DNA of 8,715 nucleotides from contig CALKYL010000168.1 of the NCBI GenBank assembly GCA_938003515.1, positions 1-8,715 on the forward strand. Reading direction: 5' to 3'. A program made the translations under genes and the position numbers. The notes below the pieces were generated by a model. The model searched no databases and was not told the origin of the DNA. It saw nothing but the letters and a program-made list of their open reading frames with translations. Source of the DNA: an uncultured bacterium. GTDB taxonomy: Bacteria > Planctomycetota > UBA1135 > UBA2386. This document shows, in pieces, positions 1 to 7,965 of this stretch (the first letter of the stretch is position 1; each line of letters starts with the position of its first letter).

Positions 1-10
1 GCCGACCTCG

Positions 11-2038
11 ATGCGCCGTCCCCCCCTTCGCCCGTGGCCGTGGCTCGCCGCGGCCCTGCTGCCGCTCGCGCTCGGCGCGCAGGAGCCCGCCGCGGCCGTC
101 GCCGCCCCGGACGCCGCCGCGGCGCTGCAGCAGCGCATCGACGACGCGATCGCCGCCTACGAGGAGGTCCGCGGCGACGACGACAAGGACGCCCAGCGCC
201 GGCGCATGCTCGGCTGGCTCGGCGAGCTGGACCACCCGCGGGTCACCGCCTACCTGAAGAAGGAGCTCGGCGAGCTGGCCGGGAAGCCCGCCGGCGCGTG
301 GGTGGTCGAGGCGCTCGGCAAGGTGCCGCGGCCGGACCTCGAGGACGAGCTGGTGCGCGTCGTGCGTCGCCGCGACGCGCACTATTCGGTGCGAACGGCC
401 GCGACCAAGGTCGTCCTGGGGTTCGGCGACGCCGCGACCGAGCGGCTGCTCGGGCTCGCGGCCCGCGAGCGGGACGCGGCGGCGCGCCGCAACGTCGTGC
501 TCGCGCTCTCGGTCAGCGGCTCGGCGCGCGCCGAGCAGGGCCTCGCCGAGCTGCTGCGCGACGCGGACAACGACGGCCGGCTGTTCCTGCTGCAGCACAC
601 CCAGCGCATCCGGGGCGAACCCGAGTTCGACGCCGCGCGCGTTCGCTGCGTGCGCGAGGGCAACCTCCTGGACTCGGCGACGGCGTGGCGCACGCTCGCC
701 GAGCAGCGTCACCCGGACGCGCGGCGGCTGACGATCGACGTGCTCGAGCGCGTCTTCGAGACGCCGGACGCGCCGACCGCCGCCGAGCTGGTGCGCGGCC
801 TCGTGCTGGTGCGCGACCCGGACTTCTACCCGGCGATCCTGCGCTTTGGCGCGGTGGGCGGGCCGCAGGTGCGGCGCGCGCTCGAGGCTTCGGCGAAGGC
901 CGCCGCCGACGACCCGGCGCTGGTCGCCTGGCTGATCGACAACGGCCTCGACGCCGAGCCGCCCGCGGCGCGGACCGCGGCGAAGCTGCTGTTGACCGAG
1001 GCGTCGGCCGAGGCCCTGCAGCCGCTGGTGGAGCGCGTGCGCGCCCAGCTGCGGCGCAACCGCAAGCGCGTGCTCGAGACGGCCGCGGGGCTGCACGAAC
1101 TGCTCGCGAAGGACCCGACGTGGGCGCACGACCTCGCCGAACTCGCCGGTTCCGCCGACTTCGAGAGCCGCATGCTCGGGCTGTCGCTGCTGCTCGAGTC
1201 GGGCTCGCCGGCCGCGGTGCCGGTCGCGCAGCGCTACCTGCGCAACCGCGCCTGGGAGCTGCGCTCGCTCGCGATCCGCTACCTGACCCGGTGCCGCGAC
1301 GTGACGTCGATCCCGGAGCTGATCGAGCGCTACGGCAAGGAGGAGGGCCGTCTCGCGCACGAGCTCGACCGGGCCCTGTTCGTGCACACGGGCACGCGTT
1401 GCTGGACGCGCAAGGACTGGGACCGCTGGTGGCGCGAGCACAAGGACGGCTTCACGCTGCCGCACCCCGACTCGGTCAGCGTCGGCGGCACGTCGACCGG
1501 CGGTCAGACCATCAGCTACTACGGCATCCCGCTGGTCAGCGACCGCATCGCGTTCCTCGTCGACCACAGCGGCTCGATGCGCGCTCGGGTCGGCACGGAC
1601 AAGAAGCGCACGCGGCTCGACGCGGCCAAGGAGCAGCTGCGCTCGGTCGTCGAGGCGCTGGGCAGGACCCACCGCTGCAACCTGATCCCGTTCGAGACCG
1701 GCGTCGGTTCGCTGTGGGACGAGCTGCGCCGTCTCGACAACGACGCGAAGAAGGACTTCCTCGACTACGCCCAGAAGATCCCGTTCGCCGGCGGCACCAA
1801 CACCTACGGCGCGCTGATGCGCGCGTTCGAGGACCCGGACGTCGACACGGTCTACCTGCTGACCGACGGCCAGCCGACGGCGGGGGAGCTGACCGACCCG
1901 GACGACATCCTCGACGCGGTCGCGCGCATCAACCGCACGCGGCAGGTCGTGATCCACTGCATCTCGATCGGGCTCGATTCCTACCTGCTCAAGGAGCTCG
2001 CCGCGCTGACCGGCGGCGAATACAAGTACGTGCGCTGA
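11..2038 (+). CDS. Secreted HEAT-repeat protein with C-terminal vWA domain
   Basis: Predicted exported protein of 675 aa. Residues 1-23 look like a signal peptide: RR near the start, a Leu/Ala-rich core, and a likely cut after LALGA. Residues about 60-450 are a run of short paired helices typical of HEAT/armadillo-like repeats, a protein-binding scaffold. A Trp-rich linker follows (W465, W470, W473, W474). Residues about 510-675 form a vWA domain with a complete metal-ion-dependent adhesion site: D518-H-S520-G-S522, T596 in GGTNTYG and D619 in LLTDGQP. The protein ends just after the last vWA strand (TGGEYKYVR). In such domains the metal site usually mediates binding to a protein ligand; the partner here is unknown. 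The ATG at 11 is chosen because the signal peptide begins there, but only ten bases precede it, so a start outside the window cannot be excluded. HEAT/vWA architectures with DHSGSM are familiar to me from Planctomycetota, generally without assigned function. Confidence 0.85.
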   Translation: MRRPPLRPWPWLAAALLPLALGAQEPAAAVAAPDAAAALQQRIDDAIAAYEEVRGDDDKDAQRRRMLGWLGELDHPRVTAYLKKELGELAGKPAGAWVVEALGKVPRPDLEDELVRVVRRRDAHYSVRTAATKVVLGFGDAATERLLGLAARERDAAARRNVVLALSVSGSARAEQGLAELLRDADNDGRLFLLQHTQRIRGEPEFDAARVRCVREGNLLDSATAWRTLAEQRHPDARRLTIDVLERVFETPDAPTAAELVRGLVLVRDPDFYPAILRFGAVGGPQVRRALEASAKAAADDPALVAWLIDNGLDAEPPAARTAAKLLLTEASAEALQPLVERVRAQLRRNRKRVLETAAGLHELLAKDPTWAHDLAELAGSADFESRMLGLSLLLESGSPAAVPVAQRYLRNRAWELRSLAIRYLTRCRDVTSIPELIERYGKEEGRLAHELDRALFVHTGTRCWTRKDWDRWWREHKDGFTLPHPDSVSVGGTSTGGQTISYYGIPLVSDRIAFLVDHSGSMRARVGTDKKRTRLDAAKEQLRSVVEALGRTHRCNLIPFETGVGSLWDELRRLDNDAKKDFLDYAQKIPFAGGTNTYGALMRAFEDPDVDTVYLLTDGQPTAGELTDPDDILDAVARINRTRQVVIHCISIGLDSYLLKELAALTGGEYKYVR

Positions 2039-2048
2039 GCGGCGCGGG

Positions 2049-2076
2049 CCGCGCGGCGACGGAAACGCGGTTTTCC
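2049..2076 (+). terminator. Weak intrinsic terminator candidate after the HEAT/vWA gene
   Basis: CCGCG at 2049-2053 can pair with CGCGG at 2066-2070 across a 12-nt loop, and TTTTCC follows directly at 2071-2076. The stem is only 5 bp, extendable by G-U pairs. A second possible hairpin, GCGCG 2042-2046 with CGCGC 2050-2054, overlaps it. The T-run stands out in this GC-rich DNA. The position 11 nt after the stop suits a terminator, but the structure is weak and overlaps a possible promoter element. Confidence 0.3.
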
Positions 2077-2087
2077 TGCCCCTGTCG
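2061..2087 (+). promoter_or_regulatory. Possible ECF-type promoter for the sigma/LRR pair
   Basis: GGAAAC at 2061-2066 resembles the GGAAC-like -35 element recognised by many ECF sigma factors. GTC at 2084-2086, 17 nt downstream, could be the core of a -10 element (the TGTC reading starts at 2083). A transcript starting about 7-10 nt later would have a leader of roughly 20 nt before the GTG at 2113. ECF sigma genes are often autoregulated, which fits. The -10 match is minimal and the element lies inside the hairpin region, so this is a hypothesis. Confidence 0.22.
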
Positions 2088-2112
2088 GGATCCGTCCGGG
2101 TAGTTCCCCGAC

Positions 2113-2619
2113 GTGCAAGCCGTGCACGACGACCTTCGGACCGCGGCGGCCCCGGCCGACCGGCACCTCTTGCGGGTGGCCCGCTACCTGCGGTTCCTCG
2201 GCTGCCCTGCTTCCGCCGTCGACGACCTGGTCCAGGAGGCCGCGCTCGCCGGGCTGCGTCGGTGGCCCGACGGCTCGGCGCCGCTGCCGTTCCTGCTGGC
2301 CACCGCGGCCAACCAGCTGCGCAAGCTGCTGCGTGACCGCGGCCGCCGCCGGGAGCTGGCCGACGTCGACCGGCTCGACACGATGTGGCAGGAGCACGTG
2401 GCCGACCACGGCGACGGCGCGGCGGAACGGCTGCGCACGTGCCTCGAGCGTCTGCCGCCGCGCTCGCGCGAGGCGCTGCGGCTGCGCTACGGCGAGGACC
2501 AGCCGCTCGACGCGATCGCGGCGCGGCTCGGCCTCGGGTTCGAGGGCGTCAAGAGCCTGCTCGCGCGGCTGCGTGCGACGCTCGCCGCGTGCGTCGGCGG
2601 CAGGCGAGAGGGCGACTGA
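2113..2619 (+). CDS. ECF-type RNA polymerase sigma factor
   Basis: 168-aa sigma-70 family protein of ECF size, with only regions 2 and 4. Region 2 spans about residues 18-80 and includes DDLVQEAALAGLRR (37-50), close to the usual core-binding DDLVQETFLRAWR pattern, then an Arg-rich helix end (RKLLRDRGRRR, 70-80) for the -10 element. A loose linker (81-105) follows. Region 4 spans about 106-160: LERLPPRSREALRLRY, then the helix-turn-helix AIAARLGLGFEGVKSLLARLR, which reads the -35 element. The GTG at 2113 gives a normal N-terminus; a second in-frame GTG at 2122 is possible. There is no strong ribosome site, only GGGTAG about 9-14 nt upstream. The stop is one base before the ATG of the membrane LRR gene, so the two are almost certainly co-transcribed and functionally linked. 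Target genes cannot be told from this window. The ECF group was not assigned. Confidence 0.88.
   Translation: MQAVHDDLRTAAAPADRHLLRVARYLRFLGCPASAVDDLVQEAALAGLRRWPDGSAPLPFLLATAANQLRKLLRDRGRRRELADVDRLDTMWQEHVADHGDGAAERLRTCLERLPPRSREALRLRYGEDQPLDAIAARLGLGFEGVKSLLARLRATLAACVGGRREGD
2606..2612 (+). promoter_or_regulatory. Ribosome binding site deciding the LRR-gene start
   Basis: GAGAGGG lies within the last codons of the sigma gene, 8 nt before the ATG at 2621. It supports that ATG over any of the upstream in-frame starts, which fall inside the sigma gene. Confidence 0.6.
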
Positions 2620-2620
2620 C

Positions 2621-4123
2621 ATGACCGATACGAACGAACGAACGCGGCGGGAGGCGGAGGCGCGGCTGCTCGAGGTGCTGCTCGTCGAGCGGCACGGCGG
2701 GCGCGGCCACGTGTTGGGCGACGAGGTCGGCGACGCTGCCGGCGCCGGGGCGGCGTCCGCCGACGGCGCGCCGGGGCGGGCTCCCTCGCCGCGCGGGAGG
2801 GTGCTGCTCGCGGCCGCGGCGCTGCTGCTCGGCCTCGTGGTCGTGGTCGCCACGCGGCTGTCGCTCGACCGCGGGGCCGGCGCCGGCGAGGCGCAGGACC
2901 CGGTCCGCGACGCGGCCCCGCCGCGCTTCGTCGAGGCGGCCGACGTCGCGACGTTCCTGCGCCACCTGGAGCGCGCGCGTGAGCTGTGCGTCACGCGCGT
3001 CGTCGCGATCGGCGCCTACCGTATCGTCGACGAAGACGGCGTCGGCTCGCAGCTGGACCTCGCGCCGTGGCCCGAGGTGCACCGGGTGACCGGGGACGCG
3101 TCCGTCGCGTGGCGCAGCGCGCTGCGCGCGTCGTGCGAGCGGCGCGCCGACGGCGGCGGCGTCGAACGGCCGTTCTGGCTCGACCTCGTGCTCGACGACG
3201 ACACGCGCCAGCGCTGCTTCGTCAGCTGGAGCGAGACGGCCGCGCGCCTGTGGATCGCCGACGGCGTCGCGATCGAGCCGGACGATCGGCTGCGCGCGTT
3301 GTTCGACGCCGCGGCGGCGGAACTCGCCGAGCGCCACGCGCGCGCGGGCGGCCGCGTCGACACCGCCGCGGAGCTCGGCGCGTTGCCGCTCGAGACCACG
3401 CGACTCGACGTGCCGTCCGACCTGTTGGTCCCGCTGACGGAGCTGCCGGTCGGCCAGACCGTCGCCCGTCTCACCGTGCGCGGTCCGCTCGCACCCGCGC
3501 ACCGCGACGCGCTCGCCCGCCTCGGCGGCCTGCGCGAACTCGAGCTGCGGGACTGCGTGCTCGCCGACGCCGACCTCGACGCGGTCGCCGGACTGACCTG
3601 GCTGCGCGCGCTGTCGCTGCGCTCGTGCGAGGGCCTCGACGCGCGCCTTGCGTCACGGCTGCCCGCGCTGCGCCGACTCGAGCGGCTGCACCTCGCCGAC
3701 GTGCCGCTCTTCGACGAGCGGGCGCTGTCGCTCGACGTGCTGGCGTCGCTGCCGATGCTGCGCGAGTTCGGCGTGCGCATCGAGGCGGCGACGCCGCCGG
3801 AGCGGTGGCTGGCGCCGCTCGCGCGCACCAAGCTCGAGAGGCTCGTGCTCGCCGACGTCGGCCGCAACACGCCGCTGACTGCCCTCGCCGACCTCCCGAC
3901 GCTGCGCGAGCTGGTGCTCGTCGGCGGCCTCGACGACGACGACGTGGCGCGGCTCGGCGCGCTGCGGTCGCTCCGTCACCTGACGCTCCGCAACGACGGC
4001 GCGTCCGAGGACGCGCTCGACGACCTCCGCGCCGCGGTGCCCGGGCTGCGCGTCGACTGGCGGCCGGGCGGCTACTGGTTCGACCCGGCCCGCGCGCTCG
4101 ATCACGCGTCGCCGGTCCGCTGA
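2621..4123 (+). CDS. Single-pass membrane protein with C-terminal leucine-rich repeats; sigma-factor partner candidate
   Basis: 500-aa protein starting at ATG 2621, one base after the sigma stop, with a GAGAGGG ribosome site at 2606-2612. The same frame is open back to 2333, but that part is only a shadow of the sigma gene. Residues 1-60 are hydrophilic. Residues 61-78 are one strong membrane helix (Leu/Ala/Val only, preceded by RGR). Residues about 100-275 are a region I do not recognise, with an alternating strand pattern and three Cys (123, 172, 199). Residues about 281-480 hold degenerate leucine-rich repeats, e.g. LGGLRELELRDCVLADADLD and LPTLRELVLVGGLDDDDVAR, ending with a typical cap (LRAAVPGLRVDW). 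The likely topology is N-terminus inside and LRRs outside, though charge bias is weak. Gene position suggests control of the ECF sigma factor through the short cytosolic segment, but no HxxxCxxC zinc anti-sigma motif is present, so this role is inference only. Confidence 0.75.
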   Translation: MTDTNERTRREAEARLLEVLLVERHGGRGHVLGDEVGDAAGAGAASADGAPGRAPSPRGRVLLAAAALLLGLVVVVATRLSLDRGAGAGEAQDPVRDAAPPRFVEAADVATFLRHLERARELCVTRVVAIGAYRIVDEDGVGSQLDLAPWPEVHRVTGDASVAWRSALRASCERRADGGGVERPFWLDLVLDDDTRQRCFVSWSETAARLWIADGVAIEPDDRLRALFDAAAAELAERHARAGGRVDTAAELGALPLETTRLDVPSDLLVPLTELPVGQTVARLTVRGPLAPAHRDALARLGGLRELELRDCVLADADLDAVAGLTWLRALSLRSCEGLDARLASRLPALRRLERLHLADVPLFDERALSLDVLASLPMLREFGVRIEAATPPERWLAPLARTKLERLVLADVGRNTPLTALADLPTLRELVLVGGLDDDDVARLGALRSLRHLTLRNDGASEDALDDLRAAVPGLRVDWRPGGYWFDPARALDHASPVR

Positions 4124-4132
4124 GGCCGCGCG

Positions 4133-4943
<811 letters not shown>

Positions 4944-4951
<8 letters not shown>

Positions 4952-5855
4952 GGCTCTCGGCTCCGCGCAGGTCGTGCAGCGCGCGCTGGATCGCGGCGCG
5001 GGTCGCTTCGGCCGCCGGCAGCAGCGGCAGGCGCGGGGTCGGGTCGCCGAACCCGGCGATCGCGAGCGCGGCCTTGACGGGGATCGGGTTCGGCTCGAGA
5101 CAGAGGGCGTCGAACAGGGGCATCAGCGCCACGTGCCGCGCGCGGGCGCGCGGCAGGTCGCCGTCCAGGACGGCGTCGAGCAGCGCGCGCATCGCGGCCG
5201 GGGCGACGTTGCCGGCGACCGACACGACGCCGGTGCCGCCGACGGCCATCGTCGGCAGCAGGAGCGCGTCGTCGCCGGCGAGCAGGGCGCGATGCGCCGG
5301 CAGCTCGGCGGCGATGCGCGCGATCTGCACCAGGTCGCCCGACGACTCCTTCAGCGCGACGACCGACGGCAGCTCGAGCAGGCGCCGCGCGGTCGCCGGC
5401 AGCACGTTGACGCCGGTGCGCGACGGCACGTTGTAGGCGATCAGCGGCAGCGCCGGCGCCGCGTCGGCGACGGCGACGAAGTGCGCGACGACGCCCGACT
5501 GGGTCGGCTTGACGTAGGACGGCGCGGTCACGAGCGCGGCGTCGGCGCCGCGGTCGGCGGCGCGGCGGGTCCACGCGGCCGCCTGGCGGGTCGACGGCGA
5601 GCCGGTCCCGACGACGAGCGCGGCGGCGCCCTTGTGCTTCTCGACGACGGCGACGACGCGCTCGCGCTCGTCGTCGCCGAGCGTCGACGCCTCGCCGGTC
5701 GAGCCGAGCGCGACGAGGAAGTCGGCGCCGCCCGCCACGACGTGTCGGACCAGGCTCGCGAGCGCGCGCTCGTCGACGGCGCCGGCCGGCGGGAACGGCG
5801 TCGCGAGCGCGACGCCGAAGCCACGGCCGAGCCAGCCGGTGCCGGGGTCGTTCAC
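4944..5855 (-). CDS. dapA: 4-hydroxy-tetrahydrodipicolinate synthase
   Basis: 303-aa class I aldolase-type TIM barrel that condenses pyruvate with aspartate semialdehyde, the first committed step towards diaminopimelate. The Schiff-base lysine is K169 (ALKESSGD). Y141 and R146 lie in YNVPSRTG, and Y114 in APSYVKPTQSG matches the tyrosine donated across the dimer. The pyruvate-loop motif is GSTGEASTLG (51-60), so S52 replaces the threonine of the usual GTTGE that belongs to the proton relay; T53 is kept. GSTGE also occurs in N-acetylneuraminate lyases, but the operon context supports DapA. The start is GTG at 5855: it overlaps the dapB stop as GTGA and has a strong GGAGGT site 5 nt upstream. 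The frame is open to an ATG at 5948, but that Arg-rich extension lies wholly within dapB. The 3' end overlaps dapD by 8 bp. Confidence 0.94.
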
Positions 5856-6586
5856 GGAGCACCTCCGGCCAGACCGTCGAACAGCGGGTCGAGCACGCTC
5901 GCCGCGACGTCGTCCATCGTGAAGACGCCGGTGCGTCCCGAGATCCACTCGGCGGCGGTCAGGGCGCCGTCGGCGAAGGCGGCCGCGCTGCGCGCCGTGT
6001 GGCGCAGCTCGACGACCTCCGCGGGCGAGTCGACGCCGACGCGGTGTTCGCTGTAGGTCGAGCCGGCGCGCACGACGCCGACGCTCAGCTCACCGTCGGC
6101 GAGCGGCCCGCCGACGCGCCACGAGCGCTTCCTGCGGCAGCCCTCGAGCACGGTCGCTGCCAGGAGCTTCGCGGTGCCGGAAGGCGCGTCGTGCTTCTTG
6201 GCCTGGTGGTGCTCGATCACGTACGGGTCGAGCGCGTCGTCGTGCATCGCGAAGCGCGAGAGCACGAGCGTGAAGCGGCGCAGCAGGGCGACGCCGAGCG
6301 AGAAGTTGGGCGCGACGACGACGCCGATCCGGTCGCCGACGCGTTCGCGCAGGTCGGGGAGCTCCCAGCCGGTGCTGCCGACCACGAGCGGCACGCGTCG
6401 CTCGAGCGCCCAGGCCAGTCGCCCCGGCACCGCCTCGCCCGCCGAGGCCTCGATCGCGGCGTCGACGGAGCGGTCCGGAGGCGCCTCGCGCGTCACCTGC
6501 CACGCGAGGCGGTGGCCGAGGCGCGCCGCGATCGCGTGCGCGAGGCGGCCGCGGCCGAACAGGCCGACCTGCAGGGATTCGTTCAT
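5852..6586 (-). CDS. dapB: 4-hydroxy-tetrahydrodipicolinate reductase, short form
   Basis: 244-aa NAD(P)H-dependent reductase that acts on the DapA product; classical DapB is about 270 aa. The N-terminal Rossmann fold begins VGLFGRGRLAHAI, a GxGxxA variant of the nucleotide-binding loop. Further family motifs are VVGSTGW (68-74) and VAPNFSLGVALL (91-102). The substrate/catalytic motif is EHHQAKKHDAPSGTA (125-139), with DAPSGT binding the substrate carboxylate. The protein ends with FTMDDVAASVL. The missing length lies after the first Rossmann strands (about residues 30-50), as in other compact DapBs. The His pair is shifted one residue away from DAPSGTA, so H127 aligns with the catalytic His, Q128 with the second His and K131 with the catalytic Lys. 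The ATG at 6586 overlaps the lysC stop (ATGA) and has AGAGGAG 6 nt upstream. The open frame runs further back to 7873 but is a shadow of lysC. Confidence 0.93.
   Translation of the reverse strand: MNESLQVGLFGRGRLAHAIAARLGHRLAWQVTREAPPDRSVDAAIEASAGEAVPGRLAWALERRVPLVVGSTGWELPDLRERVGDRIGVVVAPNFSLGVALLRRFTLVLSRFAMHDDALDPYVIEHHQAKKHDAPSGTAKLLAATVLEGCRRKRSWRVGGPLADGELSVGVVRAGSTYSEHRVGVDSPAEVVELRHTARSAAAFADGALTAAEWISGRTGVFTMDDVAASVLDPLFDGLAGGAP
5861..5866 (-). promoter_or_regulatory. Ribosome binding site of dapA
   Basis: On the minus strand this reads GGAGGT, a consensus Shine-Dalgarno 5 nt before the GTG at 5855. It settles the GTG start over the upstream ATG at 5948. It lies inside the last codons of dapB. 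Confidence 0.75.
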
Positions 6587-7965
6587 GGCTCGCTCCTCTG
6601 GTCGGGACCGGTCGTCGCCGCGGCGCCGAAGAACTCCGCGTGCAGCCGGCGCAGGGCCGGCTCCTGCTCGGCGCGCCGCACGACGAACGAGAGGTTGCGC
6701 GCGATGCCGCCGAAGCTGACCAGCGCCGGCTCGATCGGGTGCAGCGCGCGGCACGCGCGCTCGAGCACGCGGGGCGTGCGCTGCAGGCCGTCGCCGATCG
6801 CGGCGACGATGCCGCAATCGGCCAGCACCTCGACGTGCGCGAGCCCGTCGAGCTCGGCGACGAGGCGGTCGATCGGCGCGTCGGCTTCGACGGTGCACGC
6901 GACGGACACCTCCGCGGTGGCGACCAGGTCGACGGGCACGCCGAGCTCGCCGAAGACGCCGAACAGCTTGGCGAGGTAGCCGCTCGCCGCCAGCATGCGG
7001 CGGCTGGTCATCGTCAGCACCGTGACCGGACCCCGCGTCGCGAGCGCCGCGACGCCGAGCCGCGCCGAGGGCGAACGCTTCGGCTCGATGCGCGTGAACG
7101 ACCCCGACGGCCGAAGCGTGTGGCGCACGGTGACCGGGATGCCGGCGTCGACCGCCGGCTGGATCGTCGACGGGTGCAGCACCTTCGCGCCGAAGGCGGC
7201 GAGCTCCGCCGCCTCGTCGGCGCTGAGCGTCGCGATCGGCCGCGCGTCGACGACGATGCGCGGGTCGCTGGTGAGCACGCCCTCGACGTCGGTCCAGATC
7301 TGCACCTCGCTCGCTCCGAGCGCCGCGCCGAGCAGCGCGGCCGACCAGTCGCTGCCGCCGCGACCGAGCGTGGTGGTCGCGCCGTCCGCGGTCGCGCCGA
7401 CGTAGCCCTGCGTGACGGCGACCTCGCCCGCGGCGAGCCGCGGCGCGATGTGCTCGGCCGCCAGCTCGCGGATCCGGGCGCGGTCGGGGGCGGCGCGACC
7501 GAAGCGCGCGTCGGTGCGCATCACGCGGCGTGCGTCGACCTCGACGGCGTCGACGCCGCGCTCGACGAGCCGGGCCGTCAGCAGCGCCGTCGACATGCGC
7601 TCGCCGTGGGCGACGATCGCGTCGGTCGTGCGCGCGGTGCGTTCGCGCAGCAGCGCGACGCCTCGCACGAGGGTCTCGACGTCGGCCCGCAGGCGCTGCA
7701 GGCCCGCGAGCGCGTCTTCGGGCCGGTCGAGCAGCTCGCCGGCGACGTCGGCCGCGCGGCCGAACGTGTCGTCCAGCGCCGCGATCGCGGTCGGCAGACG
7801 TCCCTGCTCGGCGAGCTGCGCGATCGCGAACAGCTCGTCGGTCGTGTCTGCCATCGCGGACAGCACGACGCACGGCGGCTCCGGCGTCGTGGCGACCAGC
7901 GTCGCGACGCGTTCGATGCGGCCGGCGTCGCCCACCGACGACCCGCCGAACTTCATGACGATCAT
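6583..7965 (-). CDS. lysC: Aspartate kinase, monofunctional LysC type
   Basis: 460-aa enzyme that phosphorylates aspartate, the entry step to lysine, threonine and methionine. The amino-acid-kinase domain (about 1-285) has KFGGSSVG (5-12), GERMSTALL (121-129), LGRGGSDWSAALLG (200-213), the ATP-binding IWTDVEGVLTSDPR (223-236) and KVLHPSTIQPA (261-271). Two ACT domains fill about 305-450. The first contains TSRRMLAASGYLAKLFG and VDLVATAEVSVA, which aligns with the lysine-binding ACT of E. coli LysC: M324, G329, Y330, L331, D346 and E352 match or are conservative, while two serines become Ala (327, 351). Lysine feedback inhibition is therefore likely but inferred. There is no fused homoserine dehydrogenase. 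The ATG at 7965 overlaps the upstream M20 stop (ATGA) and has AGGAGG 7 nt upstream; the longer open frame to 8088 is an Arg-rich shadow. M4 is a less likely start. The 3' end overlaps dapB by 4 bp. Confidence 0.95.
   Translation of the reverse strand: MIVMKFGGSSVGDAGRIERVATLVATTPEPPCVVLSAMADTTDELFAIAQLAEQGRLPTAIAALDDTFGRAADVAGELLDRPEDALAGLQRLRADVETLVRGVALLRERTARTTDAIVAHGERMSTALLTARLVERGVDAVEVDARRVMRTDARFGRAAPDRARIRELAAEHIAPRLAAGEVAVTQGYVGATADGATTTLGRGGSDWSAALLGAALGASEVQIWTDVEGVLTSDPRIVVDARPIATLSADEAAELAAFGAKVLHPSTIQPAVDAGIPVTVRHTLRPSGSFTRIEPKRSPSARLGVAALATRGPVTVLTMTSRRMLAASGYLAKLFGVFGELGVPVDLVATAEVSVACTVEADAPIDRLVAELDGLAHVEVLADCGIVAAIGDGLQRTPRVLERACRALHPIEPALVSFGGIARNLSFVVRRAEQEPALRRLHAEFFGAAATTGPDQRSEP
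6593..6599 (-). promoter_or_regulatory. Ribosome binding site of dapB
   Basis: On the minus strand this reads AGAGGAG, 6 nt before the ATG at 6586, inside the last codons of lysC. It supports this start within an open frame that runs back more than 1.2 kb. Confidence 0.65.

Noticed and set aside
34..2103. 689-aa open frame on the plus strand over the vWA gene
   Set aside because: It is an Arg/Ala-rich frame-shifted reading of the HEAT/vWA gene with no domain pattern, a common effect of high third-position GC.
2333..2620. Extension of the LRR gene start to 2333 (596 aa)
   Set aside because: It would overlap the sigma gene by nearly 290 bp with an Arg/Ser-rich sequence; ATG 2621 has its own ribosome site.
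3931..3951. Short GAC-repeat run in the LRR gene as a possible slippage tract
   Set aside because: It is only a few Asp codons in a row within a plausible repeat loop, and the frame continues normally through it.
5856..5948. Longer DapA with a 31-residue N-terminal extension
   Set aside because: The extension lies wholly within dapB, is Arg-rich, and the GTG at 5855 has a consensus ribosome site and a GTGA overlap.
6587..7873. Upstream extension of the dapB frame to 673 aa, suggesting a fusion
   Set aside because: The extension is an Arg-rich shadow of lysC. The ribosome site and ATGA overlap place the dapB start at 6586.
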